Source: Whitmania pigra
Taxonomy: Eukaryota > Annelida > Clitellata > Hirudinida > Haemopidae
Direction of reading: 5' to 3'
Assembly: GCA_021613335.1 (NCBI GenBank)
Contig: JAJTWR010000113.1
Coordinates: 17,501-81,500 of the forward strand
Length of the DNA: 64,000 nt
Shown: one piece after another, positions 38,301 through 50,582 of the stretch
How positions within the stretch are numbered: position 1 is the first letter of the stretch
Layout of the letters: the number at the start of each line of letters is the position of its first letter
The notes under the pieces: generated by a model
Told to the model about the DNA's origin: nothing
Seen by the model: only the letters and a program-made list of their open reading frames with translations
Database searches by the model: none
Position numbers and translations under genes: made by a program

Positions 38301-40637
38301 GTACAGAAGTAGTTAGTAATTGCAGTTATTCGGAACGACAGGTTGTTGACCGAGTTTCCATCATCGGGCGGTCTCGTCACGTCGTGGAACTTTAGAACGG
38401 TGAAACTTTTGAGGTATTCCACGACCACGGATTACGTCATCCTTGGATTGGAGTGCATCCTCATTGTTTTCCTTGTTTACTACGCCATAGAAGAAGTGAT
38501 CGAGGTTTTAACAACTCTTTCTTTTATCAAGTTATCGTGACATCCATTGAGCTTTGGTGTTTAATGATGTGTTTAATAATGCGATGAAACATATTAACTG
38601 TTCAAGCGATTTAAATTTTAATCATTTATTTTGTAAGTTCTTCATGTTATTAATTACACAACCTTTGGCTTAAAAACATCTGATGAAGATGGTTTCACTG
38701 AATTTTTCACTTTCCTAATACAATAATACTTAGCAAGCATTAAGAAAGAGATTCATTGCAATGAGAAATTTTTTAAATTTCAGATCCACAGGATTGGAAA
38801 GAAGTACTTCAAGTCATTTTTCAACCTGAACGACATCGTCATCGTCGTATTCTTGTTTTCCGTCACAGTGCTCAACATCCACCGATCGGTCGAAGTAAAA
38901 AAAATATTCCTGCCTGGAAACAATCGCGAGGAAACCAGCACGGTCGACGTCCGCACGAACGACGACAGCCTCGATGGCAAAAGCAACGGCACCGTCCTGC
39001 GCACCAAGTACGTGGACCTCGACAAGATGGGGGAACTTCAGTCCATGCTCGACATCACCATGGCCATCCTCTTGTTCTTAAGCTGGCTCAAAGTTGGTTC
39101 ACTTCACTGTATGGCCTGAAGTTTTAGTTGAGAAGGAGTCCTGAAATGCAGAATTTAATTGTCTAATAACAAATATTCAATGATAACTTAATTAAAAACT
39201 TCCTGGTTGTTATTTAATGAATCGATTTCAGCTATTCAAGTTCATTGGGTTCAATAGGACCTTCTCACAACTCTCCCTAACAATGGGTGCTTGCCTCAAA
39301 GACATGTTGGCGTTCTCGTTCGTCTTCGTGCTCGTCTATCTGTCCTTCGCTCAACTCGGATACTTCCTCTTTGGATCGGTGCTCGGAGATTTCAGCACTC
39401 TCGAAGGAGCCATGTCAGTTTTTTAGGGATGAAACCAAGTTTTTGACATTCTAAATTTTTAAGACGTATTTTCCTTTAGATTTGCTCAGTTTCGCATTTT
39501 ATTGGGCGATTACAAGTTGGATGACCTAGTTTTGGCCAATCACATTCTTGGGCCTGCCTACTTTATGCTTCTTGTGTTTGTGCTGCTCTTCATTCTGGCC
39601 AACATGTTCCTTGCCATCATCAACGACTCCTATTCGGATGTGAAGATTGAACTTTCGCGGAGGAAAAGTGACCTGGAGTTGATGGATTACATCAAGAGGG
39701 TCTGTCAAATCTGCACTCACCTCTTGTTGTACACTTTTCAGACAATATGAATGTTTATCAATACTTTTTAAGTACAACGGATATTTGTAAGAAATGTGAT
39801 TTTTAAGGCTTTACTTAACCTGGTGTTTATTCTTTAAATTTAGGGCTACCAAAAGTTGCTGGACAAACTCAATTGGAGGAGGAATCAACACAACATCGAA
39901 GTCACTGATGCTGCAATCAAAAAGAAAAGGTGACCTCATTGACCTTTTAATTCTATTACTTTCACCATGTATTCAGTTATTAATGATAATTAATGATATA
40001 TTTTATATAAATGCATACAATTTTTAATTATTTTTGAAATATTACTAACTTGATTTCAGATCTCTCTGTGCCACAGAAAATGATGAAGGAAATCGAAAGA
40101 ACAGATCGAAGAATTCAAAGAACAGAAAGGAATATGGAAGGAAGAAGGTTTTCATTTGCAGATCATTATCATGCAATTTGTCAAACACATGCCATCGCTC
40201 TATGTTCGAATGCTACTGTTTAGATTTAAATTAAAAGTTTCCTGTTAGCAAAATTTTGCTGGAGCAATTCAACATTAATTCTTCAGTCTACTGCTCATTC
40301 TTCCTTCCAGACCTGCGACAGTTTCGAAGACAGCGACGAAGACAGTTCCGCTTTCGGCGATCGCGCGGCGAGAGGAGGGAGGGGCCTCTCGAGGAGTCTC
40401 GGTCGATCGAGGAACGACGGTTCGACGAAGGGGAACAGGGGAGTGAGTCACGAGGAGTTCTCCTTGCTGCAGAGGCGAGTCGACAGGATGGAACACAGCA
40501 TCGGGAGCGTCGTGTCGAAGATCGACGCCATCCTGGTGAAGCTCGACGGGCTGGAAAAGTTGAAGACCTCCAGGAAAGACCCCGTGACGAGACTTCTCGG
40601 CAGCGTCACCGAGGTAACGAGTTCTGTTTATTGGTGA
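35316..40637 (+). CDS. PKD2: Polycystin-2 family TRP channel (PKD2-like)
   Basis: Exons: about 35316-35734, 35973-36086, 36583-36719, 37006-37316, 37995-38228, 38342-38504, 38784-39092, 39232-39413, 39480-39699, 39844-39929, 40060-40147, 40311-40613 (or read-through to a TGA at 40635-40637). About 804 aa from the first in-frame Met (35491); human PKD2 has 968. Features in order: an acidic/serine N-terminus; the GLWGT-like start of S1 ([27 protein letters not shown]); the large polycystin/TOP extracellular domain ([53 protein letters not shown]); S2-S5; the pore with [10 protein letters not shown] (the L-G-D filter); S6 ([19 protein letters not shown]); and a coiled coil ([20 protein letters not shown]). 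A Ca-permeable ciliary channel by family. The EF-hand expected between S6 and the coiled coil is not seen. The N-terminal start is uncertain: the frame is open back to 35290 with no ATG before 35491. Confidence 0.9.
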
Positions 40638-43048
40638 CGGGGATCATCAAATTTTGTGCTTTGCTTTTTTTAATTTAAATTTCTATATTTTTGTCTCAAT
40701 ATTTACACTTATACATCAATAAAACAATCACTTTGTGGTCTCATGAATGATAAGAATAATTATTTCTGAGTGAAATCTTATCGAAATTCTTTTTTTAAAT
40801 TATCGGTCGAGCATTGTGCTCGACCTGCTGTTATCTTTGTTACCTGTCATTAACATCATTTCTTTTCAAATTCACTCTTTCACATTAACCTTTAATATCT
40901 TCATGCATAACAACATGTTTAATACCAGTACTAACATATTCATAATGTTATTCATGCACACTTATATTTACATCCACAGTATCAAGACATATGCAGCTTT
41001 CTGGCTTTTAGCATTTTAGTTATCATTTTACATGACATAGATTTGTTTTTGTGCATAAATTGTTCATTTTGAAGACAATGTGTTGCTAATAAAATTTAAT
41101 AATTACATTAATTGAAATGTTTTATTGAAATTTATTAATTATATTGATTGAAATGTTTTATTGGAATTTATTAATTATATTGATTGAAATGTTTTATTGG
41201 AATTTAATAACAAGTCACCAAAAGCCTCTCAAGGAGCAAAACTTAACTAGAAATTCTTGCACTTGTTCCTCAATTAATCAATATTTATTCCACAAACTCA
41301 TCTTCAAACATGAACCTTTAACCATTTAAGAGCATTTATGAAGAAATGAAATAAATTTTTGAAACAAACAATTAAAGTCATTTAGCAATTAATTTATTGA
41401 TATTAATTAATTATTTATTATTATCCTCATCATCTCCAAAATAGTCTGAGGGGATGCCAGAGGAAAGCAGGCTAGTGAGGGAAGAGGTTGAAGGGTGGGA
41501 TGCATTGGAAACTTCACCAACTTCGAGTGGAAGCAGTGGAAGAGCTGTGCAGGTCTCCAATGTGGTTTGTCTCTTTTTATGTTGCGCAATCTTTTGCATC
41601 GAATGATGTTGCATTGTGATGTGGTTTGTCTCTTTTTATGTTGCACATTTTTGTTTTACATTTTGGCTTTGTTTTATTGAATTATTTTATATTATAGAAT
41701 AAGCTTTTAAATAAAAATTCTCATAATTGGATTTAATTGAAATGAATATTTTGCTTAATAATTTATTTGTGCTGTAATAACTAATACAGTTATTGATCAT
41801 AATAATATGAATTAATTGTAATTATTTTGTATATTTTAAACAGGAGAACAACACGTTTGCATGATGTGCAAGTATAATCAGAAGTTCATTTTCTTTGATA
41901 ACATCAAACAGGCATCAAATAAACATCAAACAAATGTCATGCAATTTAGCTCATCTGTAATTTTAAACATAGGATGATGTAAACCTCTACTTTGGGATTT
42001 TTTTAAATTGTTTGTTCAATTATTCTTCCATTTCTCGATAAATGTGACTAAGGATAGGCACACTGACAATCAAAAGGCAATCAAAACATTTTTTTTTGCA
42101 TCATGTCTGTTGTTTTATTACTTTTGAGTCTTTAAGTGCACTGACAGCTCACTTGTTATTGTTATTGTTTGATGACTTCCACGTGTATGAGATTTATGAC
42201 ATCTCCATTGTTCATCCAGTCAGGACTGAGACATGATAAACCTGTCTTTATTTTTATATAAAATTATTGGAATGGTTTCTATCCACACCACTCGTGTAAA
42301 ATGAAGGAGTGAAAACCAGACTTGTAATTGATTATTGGTTAGCACATTTTTAGTAGCTTTTTATAGTTTGGTTTTGAAACATTCTCTGAAAATTTGTCAA
42401 ATCAGTATTACGATCAAGTGTGTTGCATGTCCGAGCCTCTTGTTTGCCTTGTTTTTGACGCGTTTATTAATTTATTACCAGGATATTTATTAGTTTCTCA
42501 TTCATAAATTGGTTGTGCCACGTTTTTCTATGTAGAAATATTAATTGGATTTTACTATGGAATGATTTATTAATTTAAATTTAATTTAATTGCTTTGAGT
42601 TTAAATCTGCAGAGACATGTATTTATATGTGTGCTAAAAGTGTTCCCAAATGAGAGAATTCAACTTCGAAAGCTGACAACGTTTGACAGAATTAATTCCA
42701 GTTATTCATTACGACAGCCTCTAATTAAGTTTAAATATTCTGATTTTTCCTCACTAGATGAGATGCTGAAGTTTGTGCATGCAGTTCCTTGGGAAATTAA
42801 TCACAGACTCGGGGTATAGACTTGGTACATGTGCTTGAGTACGGATTTTTGGTATTTGATCCTCAAGTACTTGTACTTGGAAACCCAATACTTGTTCACA
42901 TTTAATGGAAGAGCATGTTTATTGACGCTTATTTGCATAGTCGGATTTAAGAAATGAAACCTATAAAGATTATAAATTCATTTTTATTCAAATTGCTTGA
43001 AATTTGATAGGGTTTTGGTACCCGTTTAAATCTTAAGTGCCTAAAGTA
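40638..43048. other. Region downstream of the polycystin gene, no gene assigned
   Basis: Mostly AT-rich sequence. An AATAAA at about 40717 could serve the polycystin transcript if it ends at the TGA at 40635. A minus-strand open stretch (41614 to 41411, ending SGIPSDYFGDDEDNNK) has a biased composition but no recognised family. A 25-bp direct repeat (TGGTTTGTCTCTTTTTATGT) occurs near 41564 and 41622. Confidence 0.4.
41099..41208. repeat. 36-bp tandem repeat, three copies
   Basis: Units starting ATTGAAATGTTTTATTG are found at about 41111, 41147 and 41183, each with about 36 bp spacing and very high identity. This is an AT-rich minisatellite. Confidence 0.85.
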
Positions 43049-43189
43049 CGTAAAGGCAGGGACGTCACTTCAGCTTTTTCAAGGGGAGAGGGGGAAAACC
43101 CTCGTAAAATATGAGATGACCCTTTTTTTTGCTTCTAGTCTAGAATCAAGAGGGGCCGTTTCCCCCCAAATTACGTCCATGCTTAAAGG
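43049..43189. mobile_element. 125-bp hAT-type MITE
   Basis: Element 43057-43181, with ends CAGGGACGTC and (inverted) CATGGACGTA, flanked by cgtaaagg (43049-43056) and cttaaagg (43182-43189), 7 of 8 identical. The length and lack of coding capacity fit a MITE. A diverged relative lies at 8600-8735. Confidence 0.7.
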
Positions 43190-43671
43190 ACTCGCCATAC
43201 GCACTAGATAATTTACGTGTTCTAGTTATTCCGCATAATTAAGGTTTCAAGTTAAGTGTTAAAAAGTTATTATTTGTGGCTAAAATGAAAGACAAAAACA
43301 ATAATAACTTCAAAAATTCAAGATTTTGATAAAGCGAAGGCTTTAAGCAATCGTACGCCACCGTTCCCCCCCGTAAAACCTCCAAAACATACCTGATTAA
43401 TCGCATTTCAGGCGATGTTTAAATTTAAGAACGTTGACCAAAGCAATATCAGAAAAACAACGACATCACATGAAGAATAATAACGACGACGACAACTTTG
43501 GAATCGATCCAACTTATGAGCGCCAATCGCAGAGATCCAAAGAACGATCGCCCATCATTATCATTTCAATGCAATACGATACAACATAATATGTTACATT
43601 CCAATGCAATACCATACAATACATGTTTTCAGTTATTTTTGAATCTCTGCTTCGAAGTTTCGCATTTTCAT

Positions 43672-46402
43672 TTACTTGCTCTTCCGCTTAAGTTTAGAGA
43701 CGAAAATTTTCAAATTGGTTTTGAATGGCCTGTACTGAGCTCCGTAGACAACGGCGTTGATCCAACAGTTGCAGAAGACAAGTATTACCGAACAGGAGTA
43801 GAAAGGATCCTGGAACGTCAAATTCTGGTATCCGAGGTTGTAAATGAGGTAATAAAACTGAAAGAAAAAACCCGATTAAATGCTTGTTTTGCCACAAAAC
43901 ATCAATACAAACTTTCAATCGGAATTAGACACGGACATGGTAATATTAGCTTATGTCGTTATGTGAAGTGTTCGTAACTCAGCCTGCTGTGCCAGTGGAT
44001 CGGTTAAAAAGTGCCTTCACTTCCTACTCGATCGCATAAGGCATTCAAAAATCCGATAAATACAAATATAAACAACTGTAATTTAAAATATAAGGGAAGG
44101 ACTATTGACAAATGTGTCGCGTTCGAAACCCAGCCTGCACTGCCGAAAGCGCCCTTTGTAAGGACCGCTATATAAATGGTTACAAGAAGCGCCTCTGACG
44201 CTATGCATATGACACGTAATGAATATACCAAAAAAATACAAAATATCAGATGTTCTGCTTTCACATGGAATGACCCATCTATTAATGCTTCATTACAATG
44301 TGTTTCGCGAATTCGTCGGATTAAAATGAAGTTGATTGAAACGCTGTTTTTGCAAATCGTATTTGTAATTATAATAATTTAGTATTTTTCCGCATTTGAG
44401 GAATCATACAATGTTGTCACAAAACATCAATACAAACCTTCATGGTTTCCACTTTTTTTTAACAAAAGTTAAAGATGTTTTCGTGATTAATATAATTTAA
44501 AATATGGTTGCAACAACTAAGAAAATCTTAGTCCAAAATTATGTTCAATTAGCCTTGAGAAAATAATTACATTTAATAACTTACGATTAAAAAACTATCA
44601 AGATCCTGGGTAATGTCACTTTAATTTTCGAAATAATTGATTTACTTCTCCCAATAAAAACTTTGAACCCAAAAAATTTACGAATCCAAAAAATAGAAGT
44701 AAAAGCCGGAAGTCATGCGATCCTTCACCTGCTGGCAGTGCTTGAGTGCTTCATACTTGAAGTGCTTCTTGCACCGAGGAAGCTTCGTTAAACGAAGATA
44801 TCATTTTTTAAATACATTGATTTTCATGAAATCATTCGGACTTATGACAGGATCTTCTTTAATAAATCAGTGGGTAATTATTGGATTTGATAAATCCACA
44901 CATCTTGAAAAGGAAAATGATGGTTTTATTTCAAATCAATTTTGTTACAGGTCGCGTTCACTTGGTGACATTTTAGACACAAATTAAGAGAAAGAAATCG
45001 TTTTGAACAAAAGCTATCGATCATCGTTGCAGAAAGAAAAACTCCCGATAGAGAGGTTCATTGGAAATGATTGCACAATTTGTTATTACATTTTGTCAGG
45101 TTTTACTTTAATAAAAACCTATATTTATATATTAAATTAAGAATGCTTTGATCCAAATGGTGTTGCTAACAGAGGTTTTCAGATGCCACACCTTAAAATA
45201 TTTAAATGGGCACGTTCCTCCTCTCTTTCAGCTGCCCTAATTCCAATACCCTTTTAAGGCTTCAAGAGAGGAAATGGGAGAAATAAATTTAAATAAAAAG
45301 TAAAAACAACGACCAAATATTTGTGCCCCTCATTTTGTATTTACGAATTTTTTGTTGTTTCTATTAATTAGTTGCGAATACTGAAACAAGTCAACATTAC
45401 CTGATTGCAGGACCAACAAGCAACAAAGGTGGCTGCCAAAAGTGCAGATGTTTTTAAAATTGAGATTTTTGCATTGTCCAAAGAATTCCTTGTCGATTTA
45501 TTTCGCCTTCTTGACTTGAAGAATAAATTGCTGCTTTTGACCGCAGTGTCTAGATTTCCATTGTTATTCGTATCATCACCTCTTTCCAACATTTCAGTAC
45601 TTGTGGTCCAAATCTTTTCATTAAAGTTTGAATTGCTCGGATCCATTCTGTCAGAACTAAGATTTTCTTTAAACATCGATTCGACTTTAACTTGAGATGG
45701 AGCGACTCTGTTATGGAGGGATAATATCATGGCAGAATAACAAATAATTATAACGAACAAAGGAATAAAAAACTGCACAAATAGTGTCAAGAAGCCAACA
45801 ATTCGTTTCAACATAGGATTTGGCCAAAGCTCATACAAATGGCATTGTCCATCTTGAAGAACACCCGATGTTGGCAAAATATAGATCCAGACATAAGACA
45901 TTGCAAACAGAATGAAGAGAATGCAAATCAGCTTTGAAACGTGTGATCCAGTTGAGAATTTCGTCTGATAAAATATTGGATAAACTACTGCGATGAAACG
46001 GTCTACCGTCAAAGCAAGAACTGAATACGTTGAAGACACCAAGAAACTCCATTGGAGAAGTTTCTTGAGCCAAACTCTGCACAGTAACTCGTCTGAAAGA
46101 CTACCCATTACCAAAATGCCTTCCCCAACTTTTTCCAAAAGTGTTTGAGTTAAAACAAAAAATGCGGCCAATGCGTTGACAACAGTTTGGCAGATGATGA
46201 AGAAATCTGTTGTCGTCTGCTGGTAATGGGGAGGTCTGAAGACCAGAAGGATGAAAAGCACGAAGAGATTCGAGAGAAAACCAACCGCTCCGAGGCATTC
46301 ATGAATCAGATTGAATGGATATTCGGTGTATAACCTGATTGGCTTATTATTCCAATTTGACGTGGACGAATTAACTGAGCTTGTAACAGTGGACAGTTCC
46401 AT
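43672..46402 (-). CDS. Class A (rhodopsin-like) GPCR, paralogue 1
   Basis: Two exons: 45401-46402 (Met at 46402, 334 codons) and 43672-43857 (61 codons plus stop), phase 0 join, 395 aa. Exon 1 encodes an Asn-rich N-terminus (NSS and NWN-type glycosylation sites) and TM1-TM6; exon 2 encodes TM7 and a short basic tail. Visible marks are GFLSNLFVLFILLV (TM1, N1.50), TM3 LTVDRFIAVVYP (DRF instead of DRY), the ECL2 cysteine (DGQCHLY) pairing with the TM3-proximal cysteine, and TM6 ACWSCNQ. TM7 has WINAVVYGAQY, in which the NPxxY proline is Ala. The third intracellular loop is long and charged (about 85 aa). This is an orphan peptide- or amine-type receptor; the ligand is unknown. Very similar to the gene at 47752-49135 and more distantly to 59084-61707, all with the same intron site. 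Confidence 0.92.
43858..45400. other. Intron of GPCR paralogue 1
   Basis: This 1.54-kb intron falls before the TM7 exon. It holds the SINE-B copy and otherwise AT-rich sequence. Open stretches here (for example + 44715-44987) show no recognised protein. Confidence 0.7.
44105..44215 (-). repeat. SINE family B copy in a GPCR intron
   Basis: On the minus strand the order is GCGTCAGAGGCGCTTCTTGT, CATTTATATAGCGG, then GGCAGTGCAGGCTGGGTTTC and GAACGCGACACA. The GGGTTTCGAACGC core is a good pol III B box. It matches 24165-24245, and a short piece (TGGTTATAAGAAGTGCCTCTGA) recurs at about 29040 in an RNF113 intron. Confidence 0.6.
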
Positions 46403-47208
46403 TGAAGTCGATTATTGTGATTTCTGATATAATTAATCAATTTTTCGACTTTCCAGTTCTTTTAAAAGATTTTAACGATACTAAATGCTTTTTCAGAATT
46501 GCAAATTTGTCGGATCACACAGGGCAGAACTAATTTGGAAGAATTGACTGCGAGTTTTAAATCAGATTCCATTTGTAAATGGAAACATAACAAATGGTTG
46601 GCCTTTGTGCAAGCTACTTAGTCCTTAGTGTCGTAAAGGTTATAAATAAATTTGCCATCAAATAAATGATCAATTTTCATTTCATAATTGCAAAGGTATC
46701 TTTTGGTCTCCATCGGCAAATAAAAATAACGCAGGTGTGCCTCGTTTGATGTCATCAAACAATTTTCCGTAATGCCCAGACTCAATATGTCTTTCTACTC
46801 CCACTTTTCTTTAATCTTTACCAATCGCCGCGTGCAAACATGAAACCGCTTTCGTTCGCTTAAAAGGCCCTTAAAATGTTTAACGAGCTCTTAACTGCTA
46901 CCAAATAAAATTCAGCTTTTCTTAAGTTATTTTTTTGTTTAAATTACTGGCAAAAAAAGGAAAGGACATGAAGGGCATTAAAAAAACTTAAAAAAACAAA
47001 GGACATTCAGTTTACGATTTAATTCCATACACACTATCAATCACTACCGATACATCACTCTTCAATCCTCTTTTTATTTAAACGATCTTGTTTAAAATAA
47101 GTATTAATGGCAACAATTCATGTTTTTGCATAAAAATTTCATCATGAAGCACACTTCAGCCTCCTGAGTTCTATGAACTCCATAAATGCAAGCTTTCGGA
47201 ATGTTATG
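46403..47208. other. Intergenic region between GPCR paralogues 1 and 2
   Basis: AT-rich sequence upstream of GPCR 1 (minus). It should hold that gene's promoter. No gene, RNA or clear repeat was seen. Confidence 0.4.
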
Positions 47209-47426
47209 ATGAATTCCAGACCCGTAGCGAGAAAATGTAGTGGGGGGGTTGGGGTCATTTTGTTACTTTCAAATTCAAAGTCAAATGATAATATTATAGC
47301 AATAACAAATAAAGATGGTTTTAAGGTTTTATGATAAATAATAAAAAAATTTACAATTAAATATCTTCTTAATATTTTTGGGGTTGAACCAGTAACCTTT
47401 CCCCCTAAATACGGTCTGATGAATTC
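47209..47426. mobile_element. 202-bp hAT-type MITE with perfect TSD
   Basis: Element 47217-47418 begins CAGACCCGTA and ends TACGGTCTG (inverted CAGACCGTA, one-base indel). It is flanked on both sides by an exact 8-bp duplication, atgaattc (47209-47216 and 47419-47426). The interior is AT-rich with short G and C runs near the ends and no ORF. Confidence 0.82.
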
Positions 47427-47751
47427 TCAAAATTGTAATACTTTATTTAGAAACTCGTTTTCTAGCACAACTTTGAGCATTCACATTTGAATTAATTTTG
47501 AAGTTGTGTCTTAGAATAAATTTCCTACTTTTATTTAGATCCTTCACTTTTTTTTTAGCAAGAACAGCTTCATAATGTGTTTATCAAAAGATAAATTGTA
47601 GAAACTCATGTGAAAAATTATTCAAATAAAAAGACAGAGGGCAAAATTAATGTGAAGTATCAGCCATCACATCAACTAAAATGTCCGAGCAAAGAAGATA
47701 GACTGTTGCGTTGTCATTTTTTTTAGAATTTTTATGAAATATTTTTTTACG

Positions 47752-49135
47752 CTATTTCCTGATCTTGCGCTTGAACTTGCAAAGAAAAACTTTTAGACTC
47801 AATCTGAAAAGTTTGTACTGTGCTCCGTAGACAACAGCGTTGATCCAACAATTGCAGAAAACCATGAATCCAGTGAAGTAATAAAATGTATCTTGAAATG
47901 TCAGGTTCCAATATCCCATGTTGTAGAAAAGGTAATAAAACTGAAAAAAATTAAAAAAAACAAAACTTGCATCTACATCTAAATAATATTAATCTGTTTT
48001 TATAAGATCTGTTTGTAACTTTATAACTCTTATATTACATATTGAGTAGTGTTCGAATCTGGAGTAATTGGTTTAAAATGCATTTTAACCAGTGCAATCA
48101 ATTTACCTGGTTGCTTGACCAACAAGCAATAAATGAGACTGCTAAAAATGCAGATGTCTTTAAAATGGAGAGTTTTGCACTGTCCAATGAATTCCTGTTA
48201 GATTTTGGAGATTTTTTCCGTTTTCCATTTTTTTCTTTTAGAACCTTCAAAGTTGTTTCGCAAGTTTTTTTTGTGATATTTGCTTGCCTTTCTACATCAG
48301 TCAAAACTTTGCTTTGAAAACTCTCATTATGGGTAGACCAAACTTCACCATCGTTTGAAACTCTGGAGTTTTCAACAGGTTCAATCCTTTCACCGGCTGG
48401 ACCAACTCTTTTGTGGAGAGTCAATATCATGACCGAGTAGCAAATAATTATAACGAACAACGGAATAAAAAACTGCACAAACAGGGTTAAGAAACCAACG
48501 ATTCTTTTCAATGTAGGATTCGGCCAATTTTCATACAAGTGACATTGTCCATCATCCATAATGGCAGAAGTTGGCAGTTCGTATACCCAAGTGTACATTA
48601 TTGAAAATAATATGAAACTCATGCAGAGCATTCTCGAAGCTAATGATCCAGTTGAGAATTTCGTTTGATAAAATATTGGATAAACCACTGCAATGAAACG
48701 GTCTACTGTCAAAGCAAGAACTGAATACGTTGAAGACACCAAGAAACTCCACTGAAAAAGTTTCTTGAGCCACAATCTGCAGAGCATTTCGTCTACAAAA
48801 CTGCCTTTTACCAAAATATCCTCACCAACTTTCTCGAAAAGTGTTTGAGTTAAAACAAAAAATGCGGCCAATGCGTTGACAACAGTCTGGCAGATGATGA
48901 AGAACTCTGTTGTCGTCTGCTGGTAATGAGGAGGTCTGAAGACCAGAAGGATGAAAAGCACGAAGAGATTCGAGAGAAAACCAGCCGCTCCTGCAAACTC
49001 GTACATCAAATTGAATGGATATTCAGTATAGAGCTTTATTGGCTTGACATTCGAGTAAGTTGTAGAATTAACTGAACTTGTAAAAGTGAACATTTCCATT
49101 GACTGAAGGTAAAACAATTCCATATTTTCTTTCAC
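47752..49135 (-). CDS. Class A (rhodopsin-like) GPCR, paralogue 2
   Basis: Two exons: 48107-49135 (343 codons from the first Met; a second Met about 13 residues in is also possible) and 47752-47940 (62 codons plus stop), phase 0, 405 aa. Long stretches are identical to paralogue 1 (FLSNLFVLFILLVFRPPHYQ and VLALTVDRFIAVVYPIFYQT), which indicates a fairly recent tandem duplication. The same atypical motifs are kept: DRF in TM3, CWSSNQ in TM6 (CWxP proline replaced by Ser) and INAVVYGAQY in TM7. It differs mainly in the N-terminus and the third intracellular loop, which is Lys-rich (KEKNGKRKKSPKSNR). The ligand is unknown. Confidence 0.92.
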
Positions 49136-50500
49136 GAAATTGCCTTTAAATTTTAAGTCCTTTTAAAGAATAAATTAAACATTATTGCCAAGTTGATAAT
49201 TAGCTTAACAAGCTTTGCTACTTTAATTATTTACATAATTAAAGCAAACTCTGATGAATTAGAACCATTAAAATCACACTCATTTGCCTGACAACCTTAT
49301 AATATGAGAAGTTCCATATTTAAAAAAAAATACTATTTGTAAAAATTGCATTAAAATTGAATTCCCATGAAATGTCTAAGTTGGTCAACTTTTTTTAAAA
49401 ACACGTTAAATATGTATTGTGTTAAACATGTTAAAATGTATAAGTTAAGTGCAGTAAAAAGTCAAAATGTACAATTAATCTTCAATTCAGTTGTTCGGGC
49501 TTCATTCCTAAAGGCTCCGAGGTTTCTTATCAAATGAAAAACTGTCGCTCAGGTTTATCGAGTGCAACAGCCAAAGTGTATTAATATATTGAGAATATTT
49601 GTATTCGTTTTTTGTTCGTCTTAAGGAATTGGCAAATTTTTTAATGAGAAATTGTTTCTTAATTTTTGGGCGCCAATTAGGAAAATTAACGAATCAAGTG
49701 CGTTTCCTTTTCGATTTTACATTTTAATATAATTATGTTATTTAAATGCATAATTATGATATTCATATTTATTTTATTAAATTTTTCTATTAAAAACTTT
49801 TAGAATTTTATTTGTAAAATTATACATTCACATTATGCTCTCTTTCGCTTTCAAAAGGTCGTCCACCAAAATAATAAATTAATAAAGGGCATCATCAGCC
49901 TTATCATCAAAGTATTTTGGCCCTTTGGATGTGATAATCATGAAATTTATTGTTAATATTATTATAAAATATAATTACTTAAGAAATATTAAAAAAATTA
50001 ATTTTTAACTTTTTGTAAATTTAATGAATTAAGTTTTTTTTGTAGAAGTCGTTGAAAGGAATAATTGTTTTGTTTGTTCATGCTAAATGATTGTGTGGTC
50101 ACTTTTCATACTTTTAATGAAATACAAATTAATTAAGTTGCTCATTTGAGATCCAAGTTAATTATAAAATTGTTCATTGTCTCTCGCACAGATGACAACG
50201 TTCCATCATTTGCGCATCACTTGTCCAATCGAGAGTTATTGCACATCCAAATTAATAAAATGACAAAGTCACTAAACGTCACACTATCGCCGCAAGCATC
50301 TCTGCCATCCAGCAAACAGCCTGATGCGACTTTGAGCGTTATACAACAGCGTTATCCTTATTATTAATATTATCATTATCATTATTATTATCATCATTAT
50401 TAGCTGAATTTATTGATCACAAACGTCATAAACTAATTTTTATCATCATTATTATCATTATTATGTTAAAGATAAAGTTTTGTCTTTAAAAAATATTTTA
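49136..50500. other. Intergenic AT-rich region
   Basis: Upstream of GPCR 2. No gene was recognised. A short (ATT/ATC)n-like tract lies at 50355-50460. The block GCTGAATTTATTGATCACAA at 50402 recurs at 51592, on the far side of the piggyBac remnant. Confidence 0.4.
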
Positions 50501-50582
50501 AAAAAATTAAATTAATGTTTCGGTGTCTTAGGCGACCCTGGCGAAAACGTCGGGCAACCCCTAAGTGGTCGCGACTCCACAG

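Noticed and set aside
41411..41614. Minus-strand ORF ending SGIPSDYFGDDEDNNK
   Set aside because: Composition looks protein-like, but I found no acceptor-joined neighbour exons or recognised family; part overlaps a 25-bp direct repeat.
43498..43977. 159-aa plus-strand ORF
   Set aside because: It is antisense to the TM7 exon of GPCR 1, which has clear family motifs on the other strand.
44715..44987. Plus-strand ORF, with an antisense reading CKKHFKYEALKHCQQVKDRM
   Set aside because: The antisense reading has CHCH-like spacing but is isolated in a GPCR intron, with no start or second helix pair.
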